In this document: in pieces, positions 7,381-17,795 of the stretch
Position numbering within the stretch: the first letter of the stretch is position 1
How the letters are laid out: each line of letters starts with the position of its first letter
Source of the DNA: Blautia sp.
Lineage (GTDB): Bacteria; Bacillota; Clostridia; Lachnospirales; Lachnospiraceae
Assembly: GCA_017475035.1 (NCBI GenBank)
Contig: JAFVGK010000016.1
Location: 32,125 to 96,124, forward strand
DNA: 64,000 nucleotides
Direction: 5' to 3'
Made by a program: the position numbers and the translations under genes
Notes under the pieces: generated by a model
What the model saw: the letters and a program-made list of their open reading frames with translations, nothing else
Databases searched by the model: none
Told to the model about the DNA's origin: nothing

Positions 7381-8385
7381 TCACTCCTCTTCGCCTGCCA
7401 GATTGTTTACCGTTCCTCCTTCAAGCAGCTCTACCGGAAGGATCATCGGAACCCGTTTTACAGTCTCCGGAGTTTCTATCAGCCGGATCAGCCTCTGGGC
7501 AGCCGTCCTGCCGAGTTTTTCCGTATCCTGGTGGATCGTGGTCAGCTTCGGGGAAAGAGACTGCATCATCGGAATACCGTCATAGCCGGTAAACGAAATA
7601 TCATCCGGAATCCGTAAGCCGGCTTCCCGGGCGGCGTCCTGTGCGCCTAGATAACAGATATCATCCGGAAGCAAAATGCAGGTGGGACGTTCCGGAAGCT
7701 TCAGCAGTTCTCTCACAATCCGATGCGTCAGCCTTATATTCTCATACAGGCCTTCCCGTACGTATTCCGGAAAAACCGGGATCTGAAAGTATTCCATCGT
7801 ATTATAGAACTGCTTGATCCGCGTCCTGGTAACGATCGAGTTATTATGGCCATGCACAAAAGCAATACGCCTGTGCCCTCTTCCGATCACATATTCCACC
7901 AGTTTTTTCACTCCCGTCTCATTGTCCGAGAGTACCGCTGCCACCCGCTTAAAAAAATGGTCCACGGTAACGCAAGGTACATCGCTTTCCGTGAGCGCTT
8001 TGATCTGCAAAGACTCATAATCCGCGCAAACCATACAGACGCCGTCCAGATGCCGGCTATGACAGAAATCTACATAATTCATCCCACTTCCGATCGTATG
8101 CTGATTGATAAAAATAATATCATAGCCATTAGCCTCGGCTTCCTGCTTGAACGCATCCAGGATCAGGACAAAAAACGGGTGTGTCAGCCCTGCGCCGCTC
8201 TCTTCCGCATATATGATTCCCAGAGTATGAGGCTTATATTCAAGATCAACGGCTGTGCAGGCAGATAAAAACTCCCGTATCATCTCCATGCTGATGCCAT
8301 TAAGATTTACTCCTGCCAGCCGATGTACAATCGCCGGATCAATCCCTGTGCGCTTTATAACATCGTTGATTTTTCTTTCATCCAT
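7381..8385 (-). CDS. LacI-family-like transcriptional regulator with divergent HTH
   Basis: A 334-residue protein. The C-terminal 280 residues are a LacI/GalR periplasmic-binding-like ligand domain (LGIIYAEESG, GRGHRRIAFVHG, CILLPDDICYLGAQDAAREAG, ISFTGYDGIPMM, LTTIHQD). The N-terminal DNA-binding region (INDVIKRTGIDPAIVHRLAG) only loosely follows the usual LacI headpiece and lacks the V-S-x-x-T-V-S-R pattern, so operator recognition may differ. The ATG at 8385 has a GGAGGG SD. The promoter is TTGAGG-17-TATAAT at 8512-8540. No obvious target operon adjoins it. Confidence 0.8.
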   Translation of the reverse strand: MDERKINDVIKRTGIDPAIVHRLAGVNLNGISMEMIREFLSACTAVDLEYKPHTLGIIYAEESGAGLTHPFFVLILDAFKQEAEANGYDIIFINQHTIGSGMNYVDFCHSRHLDGVCMVCADYESLQIKALTESDVPCVTVDHFFKRVAAVLSDNETGVKKLVEYVIGRGHRRIAFVHGHNNSIVTRTRIKQFYNTMEYFQIPVFPEYVREGLYENIRLTHRIVRELLKLPERPTCILLPDDICYLGAQDAAREAGLRIPDDISFTGYDGIPMMQSLSPKLTTIHQDTEKLGRTAAQRLIRLIETPETVKRVPMILPVELLEGGTVNNLAGEEE

Positions 8386-8439
8386 TCTGCCCTCCCCCTC
8401 CGTTATTACTTCTAAGGATCTTCCGTCCGTCTTTTCCCG

Positions 8440-8500
8440 CAGTGCCGAATTCAGTCGGTTTAACGGCGGCTTTCTGCAGTAAATTCGTGTGCGTATCATA
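8440..8500 (+). repeat. Element A, degraded 3' part
   Basis: TTTCTGCAGTAAATTCGTGT followed by GCGTATCATA matches the right third of element A. It lies in the predicted 5' UTR of the LacI-type gene at 7381-8385. Confidence 0.5.
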
Positions 8501-8511
8501 ATCGTTGATTC

Positions 8512-8540
8512 ATTATAGCATGAGCAGTATTCCGCCTCAA
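8512..8540 (-). promoter_or_regulatory. Promoter of the divergent-HTH LacI-type gene
   Basis: On the minus strand, TTGAGG (8540-8535), a 17-bp spacer and TATAAT (8517-8512). The transcript would carry a leader of about 120 bases that includes part of element A. Confidence 0.75.
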
Positions 8541-8655
8541 TGCTTTTTAAAATAAATGTGCGGAACGGTTCCAGAGGCAGCAGTTCGCAGCTGTCATTTT
8601 TCACAATGGTTTTTCACGGCAGTTCTTTCTTTTTTTTCTGAAATATTGTATAATT

Positions 8656-8756
8656 TAGTAAACGAATAAAATGCCTGCATTTTGATTCGTTTACTGCGCC
8701 GGATTTACGCCGCGGCAAACGGCATGATTCCGCAGCAAATTCGTGCGCATACTATA
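8656..8756 (+). repeat. Dispersed palindromic element A, copy 3
   Basis: Full copy, TAGTAAACGAATAAAATGCC through TGCGCATACTATA, directly abutting element B4. The central hairpin reads GCCGCGGCAAACGGC instead of GCCGCTGCAAGCGGC, so its stem is weakened. Confidence 0.85.
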
Positions 8757-8826
8757 TGATGATTCAGGCGACAAAAGGTCATGCAAAAATGAGCTCGGTC
8801 ATTTTTGCATGAGATTGGGTCGCCCA
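8757..8826 (+). repeat. Element B, copy 4 (both arms)
   Basis: GATTCAGGCGACAAAAGGTC with the arm ATGCAAAAATGAGC, then TCATTTTTGCATGAG ending GGGTCGCC. The arms form a hairpin. It is fused to A3 in the same A-B order seen at 38920-39070. Confidence 0.75.
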
Positions 8827-8950
8827 CAGACACGAGGAAGTAGCCATTTTGCACTATTTATACTTGACTTTGCAAAACTTTCTGTGCAAAATGAGCGGAT
8901 TCCGAGTGGCTGTAGAATCGAGAGAGCAGCTCCGCTGCGAAGCGATTCGT

Positions 8951-8980
8951 AGAATCAGGCTTTTGTCGATGCAATCATCA
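8951..8980 (+). repeat. Module B' copy
   Basis: AGAATCAGGCTTTTGTCGAT followed by GCAATCAT. Near-identical strings occur at 29486, 33838, 62903 and, inverted, at 53688, usually near element B. Confidence 0.7.
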
Positions 8981-9013
8981 TATGATTCCGCAGTTAATTC
9001 GTGCGCATACTAT
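8981..9013 (+). repeat. Element A, 3' fragment
   Basis: TGATTCCGCAGTTAATTCGT followed by GCGCATACTATA, the last third of element A. Confidence 0.65.
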
Positions 9014-9036
9014 AACAATTACGTGAAATCCGGAAT

Positions 9037-9137
9037 GAGTCAGGTACGTATCCGCTGACTCACTTTGCGAATCCCTCCTTCCCCATGAAGGACAGGATCC
9101 GGTACAAAGTGAGAGCGGTACGCTGCCTGACTCTTTT
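9037..9137 (+). repeat. Long imperfect inverted repeat D upstream of rpoB
   Basis: GAGTCAGG, CCGCT and CACTTTG on the left pair in order with CAAAGTG, AGCGG and CCTGACTC on the right, forming an approximately 97-nt hairpin whose 3' side runs into CTTTTT. It could terminate read-through toward rpoB, or be another mobile element. Confidence 0.6.
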
Positions 9138-9145
9138 TCATTTAC

Positions 9146-9178
9146 AGTAAACGAGCAGAATGTCTGCATTTTGATTCC
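9146..9178 (+). repeat. Element A, 5' fragment
   Basis: AGTAAACGAGCAGAATGTCT then GCATTTTGATTC, the first third of element A including its first hairpin's left arm. Confidence 0.6.
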
Positions 9179-9251
9179 GTCAGTCCATTTCGTTCACGAT
9201 TATAAAGCAGCCCGGCAAAAGAAAAAACGCAAAAAGAAAAATAAAAAATGA

Positions 9252-9280
9252 TTGACACCCATATCCCGGTGTGTTATATT
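9252..9280 (+). promoter_or_regulatory. rpoB promoter
   Basis: TTGACA (9252-9257), 17-bp spacer, TATATT (9275-9280). Transcription would start near 9287, giving a leader of about 87 nt. Confidence 0.9.
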
Positions 9281-9301
9281 GTAGGATGCTTTACTTTGCA
9301 A

Positions 9302-9340
9302 AGGTATGCCCTTGTGTCCTGCGGTCACATACAGCATACC
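9302..9340 (+). promoter_or_regulatory. Stem-loop in the rpoB leader
   Basis: AGGTATGC pairs with GCATACCT, with an inner TGTG/CACA. It has no T-run. It sits 20 bases before the SD and may affect translation or mRNA stability. Confidence 0.5.
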
Positions 9341-9373
9341 TATGAACGATCTTTTATACAGGGGGGAACGTGA

Positions 9374-12300
9374 ATGGAAAAAAACAGAATTCGTTCTGTA
9401 CAGTCTGGAAAGAGCATGAGGATGAGCTTCCAGAGGCAAAAAGAAGTCCTCGAGATGCCTAACCTCATCGAGGTCCAGAAAGATTCCTACCAGTGGTTTC
9501 TGAAAGAGGGGCTCAAAGAAGTCTTTCGGGATATCTTTCCCATCGCGGATTATAGTGGGAAGTTCAGCTTAGAGTTTGTGGACTACACGTTCTCCGCCAA
9601 GGATGCGAAATATACGATAGCACAGTGCAAGGAGCGGGATGTCACATACTCCGCGCCTCTCACGGTAAAAGTGCGTCTGTTCAATAAGGAAAACTCCGAT
9701 CCCAAAGAGTCTGCCGGTAATATCGAAAGTAAGATTTTTATGGGAGACCTCCCTCTGATGACAGAGACGGGCACCTTCGTGATCAATGGCGCAGAGCGCG
9801 TCATCGTCAGTCAGCTGGTGCGTTCCCCTGGCATTTATTACGAGATTACGAGAGATAAAGTCGGAAAGAAGCTGTTCGCCTGCACCGTCATTCCGAACCG
9901 CGGTGCCTGGCTGGAATATGAGACGGATTCCAACGATGTCTTTTACGTGCGTGTAGACCGCACCAGGAAGGTTCCGATCACGGTTCTGCTCCGTGCCCTT
10001 GGCGCTGGAACGAATGACGAGATCATTCAGATTTTCGGAGAGGAACCAAAGATCCTTGCCAGCCTGACAAAGGACGTCACGACCAACTATCAGGAAGGAC
10101 TTCTGGAGTTATATAAAAAGATCCGCCCCGGCGAGCCGGCAGCGGTAGAAAACGCGGAAAACCTGATCAACGCCATGTTCTTTGACTCCAGACGTTACGA
10201 CCTGGCAAAGGTTGGCCGCTATAAATTCAATAAAAAGCTTCATTTTAATAAGCGCATCGTAGGCCAGAAGCTCTCCCGGGATGTCGTAGATTCGACTACG
10301 GGAGAAATTCTTGCGGAAGCGGGCACGAGGGTTACCAGAGATCTTGCGACAGTGCTGCAGAATGCCGCTGTCCCGGCTGTCTGGCTTGCGGGAGAAGAGG
10401 ATCATGAGATTAAGGTCCTGTCTAATCTCATGGTTGACATCCGCAGCTGGATCCCTGAGGTGGAAAACTTTACGGATGAGGAGCTGAAGAAAGAGCTCGG
10501 CGTTACGGAGTTTGTCTACTACCCGGCTCTGGAAAAGATTTTAAGCACCATCCCGCAGTATGAAAACCGGCGGACCGAAATCAGGAGAAGCATACGGGAG
10601 CTGATTCCGAAGCATATCACAAAAGAGGACATCTTTGCTTCCATCAACTACAATATGCATCTTGAATATGAAGTCGGCAACAGTGACGACATCGATCATT
10701 TAGGAAACCGCCGTATCCGCGCGGTTGGTGAGCTTTTGCAGAACCAGTACCGCATCGGACTGTCCCGTCTTGAGCGTGTAGTCAGGGAGCGCATGACGAC
10801 ACAGGACGCGGATACCGTTACTCCCGCCAGCCTGATCAACATCAAGCCGGTGACGGCTGCCGTAAAAGAGTTCTTCGGATCTTCTCAGCTGTCACAGTTC
10901 ATGGATCAGAACAATCCGCTGGGAGAGCTGACACATAAAAGACGTCTGTCCGCACTGGGACCCGGCGGTCTGTCCAGAGACAGAGCGGGATTTGAGGTAC
11001 GTGACGTACACTATTCTCATTATGGAAGAATGTGTCCGATTGAGACACCTGAGGGACCGAATATCGGTTTGATCAATTCCCTGGCTTCATACGCAAGGAT
11101 TAATCAGTACGGCTTCGTAGAAGCTCCTTATCGCAAGGTGGATAAGTCAGATCCGAGAAATCCGCGGGTTACCGATGAGGTTATCTACATGACCGCCGAT
11201 GAAGAAGATAATTATCATGTGGCGCAGGCGAATGAGCCTCTGGACGCGGAGGGACATTTTGTAAACCGGACGGTGTCCGGCCGTTTCCGCGAAGAAACGC
11301 AGGCCTACGACCGCAATATGTTTGATTATATGGACGTGTCGCCTAAGATGGTCTTTTCCGTGGCGACGGCTTTGATTCCTTTCCTGCAGAATGACGACGC
11401 AAACCGTGCCCTGATGGGCTCCAACATGCAGCGTCAGGCAGTGCCGCTTCTTACAACGGAAGCTCCGGTCGTCGGCACGGGCATGGAGGCAAAGGCGGCG
11501 GTAGACTCCGGTGTCTGCATCGTGGCGAAGCGAGCCGGTACCGTCATTTATTCTACGTCTACCCTGATCCGGATTACTGCGGATGAGGACGGGAAAAAGG
11601 ATGAGTATCATCTGACAAAGTTTTTGCGTTCCAATCAGAGCAACTGTTATAACCAGCGCCCGATTGTTAATCAGGGCGATCATGTGGAAGCCGGCGATGT
11701 CATAGCCGACGGTCCTTCCACGGACATGGGTGAGCTTGCCCTTGGCAAAAACCCGCTGATCGGGTTTATGACCTGGGAAGGCTATAATTATGAGGACGCG
11801 GTTCTTTTAAGTGAACGTCTGGTTATGGACGATGTCTACACTTCGGTACATATTGAAGAGTACGAAGCGGAAGCCCGTGACACAAAGCTGGGACCGGAGG
11901 AAATCACCCGGGATGTGCCCGGAGTCGGTGACGACGCGCTCAAGGATCTGGATGAGCGTGGGATTATCCGTGTCGGCGCCGAAGTGCGTGCCGGGGATAT
12001 ACTGGTCGGAAAGGTTACGCCGAAGGGAGAGACAGAGCTGACAGCCGAAGAGAGGCTGCTGCGCGCGATCTTTGGCGAGAAGGCCAGGGAAGTCAGGGAC
12101 ACATCCCTGAAAGTGCCTCATGGTGAGTATGGGATTATTGTAGACGCCAAGGTATTTACCAGGGAGAATGGCGATGAGCTGTCACCTGGCGTGAACCAGG
12201 CTGTACGTATTTATATAGCCCAGAAGAGAAAGATTTCAGTAGGAGATAAGATGGCAGGCCGTCACGGCAATAAGGGCGTGGTTTCCCGCGTGCTGCCTGT

Positions 12301-13336
12301 AGAGGATATGCCGTTCCTGCCAAACGGACGTCCGCTGGATATTGTGCTGAATCCTTTGGGCGTGCCTTCCCGTATGAATATCGGTCAGGTTTTGGAGATC
12401 CATCTGAGCCTGGCGGCAAAAGCTTTAGGATTTAATATCTCCACGCCTGTTTTTGACGGCGCAAATGAAAAGGATATCGCGGATACCCTTGAGATGGCGA
12501 ATGATTATGTCAATACGCCGGATTTTGAGGATTTCCGCGCGAAATATCAGGACATTCTCAAACCGGATGTCATGCAGTATCTGGATGATCATAAAGCGCA
12601 CCGGGCTTTGTGGCAGGGAGTCCCGATTTCCAGAGACGGAAAAGTGCAGCTGCGTGACGGACGTACGGGTGAGCCTTTCGACGGACCGACGACGATCGGA
12701 CACATGCATTATCTGAAGCTGCATCATCTGGTAGACGACAAGATCCATGCCAGATCCACCGGCCCCTATTCACTCGTAACACAGCAGCCTCTGGGCGGCA
12801 AGGCACAGTTCGGCGGCCAGCGTTTCGGAGAGATGGAGGTATGGGCGCTGGAAGCTTACGGTGCGTCATATACGCTGCAGGAGATCCTGACGGTGAAGTC
12901 TGATGACGTGATCGGACGTGTAAAAACATACGAAGCGATTATAAAAGGCGACAACATTCCGGAGCCGGGTATTCCGGAGTCCTTCAAGGTTATGCTGAAG
13001 GAGCTGCAGTCCCTTGGCCTGGATGTAAGAATCCTCAGGGCTGATGATACCGAGGTGGAGATTGCCGAGAATGTGGATTACGGCGATACGGATTTCAGAT
13101 CGGTGCTGGAGGAAGATTCCAGATCACACCGCGGTGATGAGGAGTCCTTCGGGAAATACGGGTATACCGAACAGGAGTTTGACGAACATGGTGAACTCCA
13201 GAACACATCATCCGGTCATGATGAGGAAGAGGATTATGAAGGAGATTCCGATTATTCGGATGAATTATCAGATGGCTATGACGACGATTATGACGACGAC
13301 AGTTATTCTGATGACAGCTACGATAACGAGGATTAA
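9374..13336 (+). CDS. rpoB: RNA polymerase beta subunit
   Basis: A 1320-residue beta subunit of RNA polymerase. The rifampicin-binding cluster is wild type ([15 protein letters not shown], then [13 protein letters not shown]), so target-mediated rifampicin resistance is not predicted. Other hallmarks are [43 protein letters not shown] and [20 protein letters not shown]. The last 60 or so residues form an acidic tail rich in Asp, Glu, Ser and Tyr beyond the conserved end. A GGGGGG-type SD precedes ATG 9374. The gene has its own consensus promoter, and rplJ/rplL are not upstream as they usually are in Firmicutes. rpoC follows after 17 bases. Confidence 0.98.
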   Translation: MEKNRIRSVQSGKSMRMSFQRQKEVLEMPNLIEVQKDSYQWFLKEGLKEVFRDIFPIADYSGKFSLEFVDYTFSAKDAKYTIAQCKERDVTYSAPLTVKVRLFNKENSDPKESAGNIESKIFMGDLPLMTETGTFVINGAERVIVSQLVRSPGIYYEITRDKVGKKLFACTVIPNRGAWLEYETDSNDVFYVRVDRTRKVPITVLLRALGAGTNDEIIQIFGEEPKILASLTKDVTTNYQEGLLELYKKIRPGEPAAVENAENLINAMFFDSRRYDLAKVGRYKFNKKLHFNKRIVGQKLSRDVVDSTTGEILAEAGTRVTRDLATVLQNAAVPAVWLAGEEDHEIKVLSNLMVDIRSWIPEVENFTDEELKKELGVTEFVYYPALEKILSTIPQYENRRTEIRRSIRELIPKHITKEDIFASINYNMHLEYEVGNSDDIDHLGNRRIRAVGELLQNQYRIGLSRLERVVRERMTTQDADTVTPASLINIKPVTAAVKEFFGSSQLSQFMDQNNPLGELTHKRRLSALGPGGLSRDRAGFEVRDVHYSHYGRMCPIETPEGPNIGLINSLASYARINQYGFVEAPYRKVDKSDPRNPRVTDEVIYMTADEEDNYHVAQANEPLDAEGHFVNRTVSGRFREETQAYDRNMFDYMDVSPKMVFSVATALIPFLQNDDANRALMGSNMQRQAVPLLTTEAPVVGTGMEAKAAVDSGVCIVAKRAGTVIYSTSTLIRITADEDGKKDEYHLTKFLRSNQSNCYNQRPIVNQGDHVEAGDVIADGPSTDMGELALGKNPLIGFMTWEGYNYEDAVLLSERLVMDDVYTSVHIEEYEAEARDTKLGPEEITRDVPGVGDDALKDLDERGIIRVGAEVRAGDILVGKVTPKGETELTAEERLLRAIFGEKAREVRDTSLKVPHGEYGIIVDAKVFTRENGDELSPGVNQAVRIYIAQKRKISVGDKMAGRHGNKGVVSRVLPVEDMPFLPNGRPLDIVLNPLGVPSRMNIGQVLEIHLSLAAKALGFNISTPVFDGANEKDIADTLEMANDYVNTPDFEDFRAKYQDILKPDVMQYLDDHKAHRALWQGVPISRDGKVQLRDGRTGEPFDGPTTIGHMHYLKLHHLVDDKIHARSTGPYSLVTQQPLGGKAQFGGQRFGEMEVWALEAYGASYTLQEILTVKSDDVIGRVKTYEAIIKGDNIPEPGIPESFKVMLKELQSLGLDVRILRADDTEVEIAENVDYGDTDFRSVLEEDSRSHRGDEESFGKYGYTEQEFDEHGELQNTSSGHDEEEDYEGDSDYSDELSDGYDDDYDDDSYSDDSYDNED

Positions 13337-13353
13337 TAAGGGGGAGGATATTT

Positions 13354-16300
13354 ATGGCAGAAACCACAAATAGTGCAGATACCTATCAGCCGATGACCTT
13401 TGATGCCATTAAGATCGGACTGGCTTCCCCGAAAAAAATCATTGCATGGTCACGCGGAGAAGTGTTAAAGCCCGAAACAATCAATTACCGGACACTCAAA
13501 CCGGAAAAGGAAGGTCTGTTCTGTGAAAAAATATTCGGACCCAGCAAGGACTGGGAATGCCACTGCGGAAAATATAAAAAGATCCGCTACAAAGGCGTAA
13601 TCTGTGACCGCTGCGGCGTGGAGGTAACGAAATCCTCCGTTCGCCGTGAGCGCATGGGACATATCCAGCTTGCGGCTCCGGTTTCTCATATCTGGTATTT
13701 TAAGGGGATCCCGTCCAGGATGGGACTGATTCTTGGCCTGTCTCCGCGCTCTTTGGAAAAAGTACTGTACTTTGCCAGCTATATCGTACTGGATCCGGGT
13801 GAAACAGGACTGGCACAGATGGCTATCCTTGGAGAAAGCGAATATCAGGAAGCAATAGAAAAATACGGCAGAGGCTCTTTCCGTGCCGGTATGGGCGCAG
13901 AGGCAATCAAAGAGCTCTTAGAGGCGATTGATCTCGAAAAAGACTCCGCCGAACTGAAAAAAGAACTGGAAACGGCGACCGGACAGAAGCGGGCAAAGGT
14001 GATCAAACGGCTTGAGGTAGTGGAATCTTTCCGGGAGTCAGGAAATCGTCCGGAGTGGATGATCATGACGGTGATCCCGGTGATCCCGCCGGATCTGCGT
14101 CCCATGGTGCAGCTGGATGGCGGCAGGTTCGCAACCAGTGACTTAAATGATCTGTACCGTCGTATTATTAACCGAAACAATCGACTGAAGAGGCTTTTGG
14201 AGCTGGGCGCCCCTGATATTATCGTACGGAATGAAAAACGTATGCTTCAGGAAGCAGTGGATGCCCTGATCGACAACGGACGCCGCGGCAGGCCGGTCAC
14301 CGGACCGGGAAACCGTGCGCTGAAATCCCTTTCGGACATGCTCAAAGGAAAGGGCGGCCGGTTCCGTCAGAACCTTCTCGGCAAGCGTGTGGATTATTCC
14401 GGCCGTTCCGTTATCGTAGTCGGACCGGAGCTGAAGATTTACCAGTGCGGTCTTCCGAAGGAGATGGCGATCGAGCTGTTCAAGCCTTTCGTGATGAAGG
14501 AACTGGTATCCAACGGAAAATCACATAATATCAAAAGCGCCAAAAAGATGGTGGAGAAGCAGGAAAACGATGTCTGGGATGTCCTGGAAAAGGTAATCAA
14601 AGAGCACCCGGTCATGCTGAACCGTGCTCCTACCCTGCACAGGCTGGGGATTCAGGCATTTGAGCCGATCCTTGTAGAGGGTAAGGCGATCAAGCTTCAC
14701 CCGCTGGTCTGTACGGCGTTTAACGCGGACTTTGACGGTGACCAGATGGCTGTCCATCTTCCGCTGTCCCAGGAGGCGCAGGCAGAATGCCGTTTCCTCC
14801 TTCTTTCACCGAATAACCTTCTGAAGCCTTCCGATGGCGGTCCCGTGGCCGTGCCTTCTCAGGATATGGTATTGGGCATTTACTATCTGACACAGGAAAG
14901 ACCGGAAGGAGAACCACCCCGCACTGCGCAGGAAAAGCCTTATGAAGATGTGGAAGAAGCGATCCGGGATTATGAGAAAGGCAAGATTCGTCTCATTACG
15001 CAGATTGAATTGATAAAAAAGGAAGCCGGCGAGGATGGAGAAGCGGTTTCAAAAACCGTAAAAACCACCTTGGGTGAGATCCTGGATAAGCGCCTGTATT
15101 ATAACAGTATCAATGAAGCGATCCTTGCATATGAAAACGGGGAAATAAAGCTGCAGACTCCGATTGAGGTGCGTGTAACCAAGAAGCTGAATGGCGGGTG
15201 GATGAGCGGAAATGTCAGATCGACACTTGGCAGGCTGTTATTTAACGAAACGATTCCTCAGGATCTTGGATTTGTGGATCGCAGCATTCCGGGAAATGAA
15301 CTGGTTCCGGAAGTGGATTTCCTCGTAAAGAAGAAGGAATTGAAGCAGATCCTTGACAAGGTCATCCATACACACGGAGCCACCAAGACGGCGGAAGTTC
15401 TCGATGCCATTAAAGCCATGGGATATAAGTATTCCACCCGTGCGGCGATGACGGTATCGGTTTCGGACATGACCGTTCCTCCGCAGAAGCCTCAGATGCT
15501 TCTGGAAGCGCAGGCGAGGGTAGACGCGATCACACGGAACTACCGCAGAGGCCTGACGACCGAGGAAGGACGTTATAAAGAAGTTATCGAAACATGGAAA
15601 AAGACGGATGATGCGTTGAAAGACGCCCTTCTGTCAGGTCTGGACAAGTATAATAACATCTTCATGATGGCAGATTCCGGCGCACGTGGTTCAGATAAAC
15701 AGATCAAACAGCTTGCGGGCATGCGTGGATTGATGGCAGATACCACAGGACGTACGATCGAGCTCCCGATTAAGTCCAATTTCCGTGAAGGTCTCGACGT
15801 TCTGGAGTATTTCATGTCTGCCCACGGGGCCAGAAAAGGTCTGTCCGATACGGCCCTTCGTACCGCCGATTCCGGTTATCTGACCAGACGTCTGGTAGAC
15901 GTTTCACAGGAACAGATTGTCAGGGAAATCGACTGCTGCGAAAACCGCAGTGAGATTCCGGGCATGGTGGTCAAGGCGTTTAATGACCCGAAGGGTGATG
16001 AGAGAGACAAGATCGATTCAGAATCCTCGATTGAAAGCCTGCGGGAACGTATTACGGGCAGATTTTCCTGTGAGACTATCCTTGACAGGAACGGCGAAAT
16101 CATCGTAAAGAAAAATCATATGATTACGCCTGCCCGCGCGGCCCGGATCATGAAGGACGGCGTCAGTAATGAGACCGGCGGACAGATTGACAGGGTAAAG
16201 ATCCGTACGATTCTTACCTGCCGCTGCAAGGTAGGCGTCTGCGCAAAGTGCTATGGCGCAAATATGGCGACCGGTGAACCAGTACAGGTCGGAGAATCCA

Positions 16301-17607
16301 TCGGCATTATCGCGGCTCAGTCAATCGGCGAACCGGGTACCCAGCTGACCATGCGTACCTTCCATACCGGCGGTGTGGCCGGCGGCGACATTACGCAAGG
16401 TCTCCCCCGTGTCGAGGAGCTTTTTGAAGCACGTAAGCCGAAAGGTCTGGCGATAATTACTGAGATTTCCGGCACGGCAGTATTATATGACACAAAGAAA
16501 AAACGTGAGATCATTGTCACGAATGCAGAAACCGGAGACCAGAAAACCTATCTCATTCCCTATGGTTCCCGTCCGGTCATCAAGGATGAACAGGGACAGC
16601 TTCAGGTTGAGGCCGGTGATCCTCTGACAGAGGGAAGCCTGAACCCCCATGACATTCTGCGCATTAAGGGTGTCCGCGCGGTGCAGGATTACATGCTGAA
16701 GGAAGTGCAGCGCGTTTACAGAAGCCAGGGTGTGGAAATCAATGACAAACATATCGAGGTTATTGTGTGTAAGATGCTGCGCAAGGTCAACATTGAAACA
16801 AATGGTGACTCGGATTTCCTTCCCGGTTCTATGGTAGATGTGCTTGACTTTGAGGATATTAATGAACAGCTGATCAGCGAAGGTAAGGAGCCCGCAGTCG
16901 GTACCCAGATTATGCTTGGCATCACGAAAGCGGCATTAGCTACGGATTCCTTCCTCTCTGCCGCATCTTTCCAGGAAACCACAAAGGTCCTGACAGAAGC
17001 TGCCATTAAGGGGAAGGTTGACCGGCTGGTCGGCATGAAGGAAAATGTTATCATTGGTAAGCTGATACCTGCCGGTACAGGTCTGAAAACCTATCAGGAT
17101 GTCGAGATTGATACACAGATGCCGGTTTTTGTACCTTTCCTTGAAAAAGCGGCAGAGGTTGCCGGTGGATCCAAACGCAGAAGAAAAGCGGAGGCTGACG
17201 AGGATTACAATTATGACGAGGAGGCCATCGATGATGACTCCGAAGATTCAGATCCTGAAATGTCGGACGAAGGAATGGACGGTCTCGAAGCCTTTGATTC
17301 GGAGGCGGAGTCAGATGAAACGTTCCCGGAAACCTTCGCTTCTGATACGGAAGACGGCACTCAGACGGATGTTATTTCTTTGACGGATCCTTCCGGGACT
17401 TCCGATAAGAAGGATGAGACGGCCTGGCTTTTCGAGGACGGTCAGGACGAAGGCAAAGGAAAGCCTGCAAAAAAGAAAAAAGCCGCGAAATCAAAAGCAA
17501 AAAGTAAATCAGAACAGGATATTGATGAAGATGAGGGTGACCATATTCAGGATATCCCGATGACTGATAACGCAGATTCTTCGGACACAGATAACGATAT
17601 GGATTAA
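13354..17607 (+). CDS. rpoC: RNA polymerase beta' subunit with long acidic C-terminal extension
   Basis: A 1417-residue beta' subunit, co-transcribed with rpoB (SD GGGGAGG). It has the N-terminal zinc ribbon ([20 protein letters not shown]), the catalytic Mg motif [12 protein letters not shown], the trigger-loop region ([20 protein letters not shown]) and the second zinc site ([13 protein letters not shown]). Ordinary clostridial RpoC ends near 1200-1280 residues. Here about 150 extra residues follow [20 protein letters not shown] (from about 17155), strongly acidic with a late Lys/Ala run ([17 protein letters not shown]). Residues about 530-635 look like two tandem copies of one module ([12 protein letters not shown]... 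and [12 protein letters not shown]...). Both oddities are described under findings. Confidence 0.98.
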   Translation: MAETTNSADTYQPMTFDAIKIGLASPKKIIAWSRGEVLKPETINYRTLKPEKEGLFCEKIFGPSKDWECHCGKYKKIRYKGVICDRCGVEVTKSSVRRERMGHIQLAAPVSHIWYFKGIPSRMGLILGLSPRSLEKVLYFASYIVLDPGETGLAQMAILGESEYQEAIEKYGRGSFRAGMGAEAIKELLEAIDLEKDSAELKKELETATGQKRAKVIKRLEVVESFRESGNRPEWMIMTVIPVIPPDLRPMVQLDGGRFATSDLNDLYRRIINRNNRLKRLLELGAPDIIVRNEKRMLQEAVDALIDNGRRGRPVTGPGNRALKSLSDMLKGKGGRFRQNLLGKRVDYSGRSVIVVGPELKIYQCGLPKEMAIELFKPFVMKELVSNGKSHNIKSAKKMVEKQENDVWDVLEKVIKEHPVMLNRAPTLHRLGIQAFEPILVEGKAIKLHPLVCTAFNADFDGDQMAVHLPLSQEAQAECRFLLLSPNNLLKPSDGGPVAVPSQDMVLGIYYLTQERPEGEPPRTAQEKPYEDVEEAIRDYEKGKIRLITQIELIKKEAGEDGEAVSKTVKTTLGEILDKRLYYNSINEAILAYENGEIKLQTPIEVRVTKKLNGGWMSGNVRSTLGRLLFNETIPQDLGFVDRSIPGNELVPEVDFLVKKKELKQILDKVIHTHGATKTAEVLDAIKAMGYKYSTRAAMTVSVSDMTVPPQKPQMLLEAQARVDAITRNYRRGLTTEEGRYKEVIETWKKTDDALKDALLSGLDKYNNIFMMADSGARGSDKQIKQLAGMRGLMADTTGRTIELPIKSNFREGLDVLEYFMSAHGARKGLSDTALRTADSGYLTRRLVDVSQEQIVREIDCCENRSEIPGMVVKAFNDPKGDERDKIDSESSIESLRERITGRFSCETILDRNGEIIVKKNHMITPARAARIMKDGVSNETGGQIDRVKIRTILTCRCKVGVCAKCYGANMATGEPVQVGESIGIIAAQSIGEPGTQLTMRTFHTGGVAGGDITQGLPRVEELFEARKPKGLAIITEISGTAVLYDTKKKREIIVTNAETGDQKTYLIPYGSRPVIKDEQGQLQVEAGDPLTEGSLNPHDILRIKGVRAVQDYMLKEVQRVYRSQGVEINDKHIEVIVCKMLRKVNIETNGDSDFLPGSMVDVLDFEDINEQLISEGKEPAVGTQIMLGITKAALATDSFLSAASFQETTKVLTEAAIKGKVDRLVGMKENVIIGKLIPAGTGLKTYQDVEIDTQMPVFVPFLEKAAEVAGGSKRRRKAEADEDYNYDEEAIDDDSEDSDPEMSDEGMDGLEAFDSEAESDETFPETFASDTEDGTQTDVISLTDPSGTSDKKDETAWLFEDGQDEGKGKPAKKKKAAKSKAKSKSEQDIDEDEGDHIQDIPMTDNADSSDTDNDMD

Positions 17608-17632
17608 AAAGGTCAATATCAGGATATTCATT

Positions 17633-17664
17633 ATGACCCCGCGCATATAAATGTGCGGGGTCAT
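17633..17664 (+). terminator. Hairpin after rpoC
   Basis: ATGACCCCGC pairs with GCGGGGTCAT. It lacks a following T-run, so it may be an mRNA 3'-end or pausing structure rather than a full intrinsic terminator. It lies in the 188-base gap before the amidase fusion. Confidence 0.5.
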
Positions 17665-17795
17665 AAACAAGAAGCGTATGAAAGACGGAGTCTTTCCGAT
17701 CTGTCTTTTTGGCGATCCAACGGCCGAAGCAGCAAAAATCGTCTTCCGAAGACATGAAGTCAACGGACAGAACTGCGTTATGGGAGGAGGAAACC

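Larger units (their letters stand above)
8386..9373. other. Repeat-rich gene-free region upstream of rpoB
   Basis: 988 bases with no convincing gene. In order: partial A (8440-8500), lacI-type promoter, full A3 (8656-8756), B4 (8757-8826), an inverted repeat CATTTTGCAC/GTGCAAAATG (8845-8893), a B' module (8951-8980), an A 3' end (8981-9013), a long imperfect hairpin D (9037-9137), an A 5' end (9146-9178), then the rpoB promoter and leader. Confidence 0.75.

Noticed and set aside
10861-10980. Possible rifampicin-resistance change in rpoB
   Set aside because: The usual resistance positions (Asp, His and Ser in the cluster) are all wild type.
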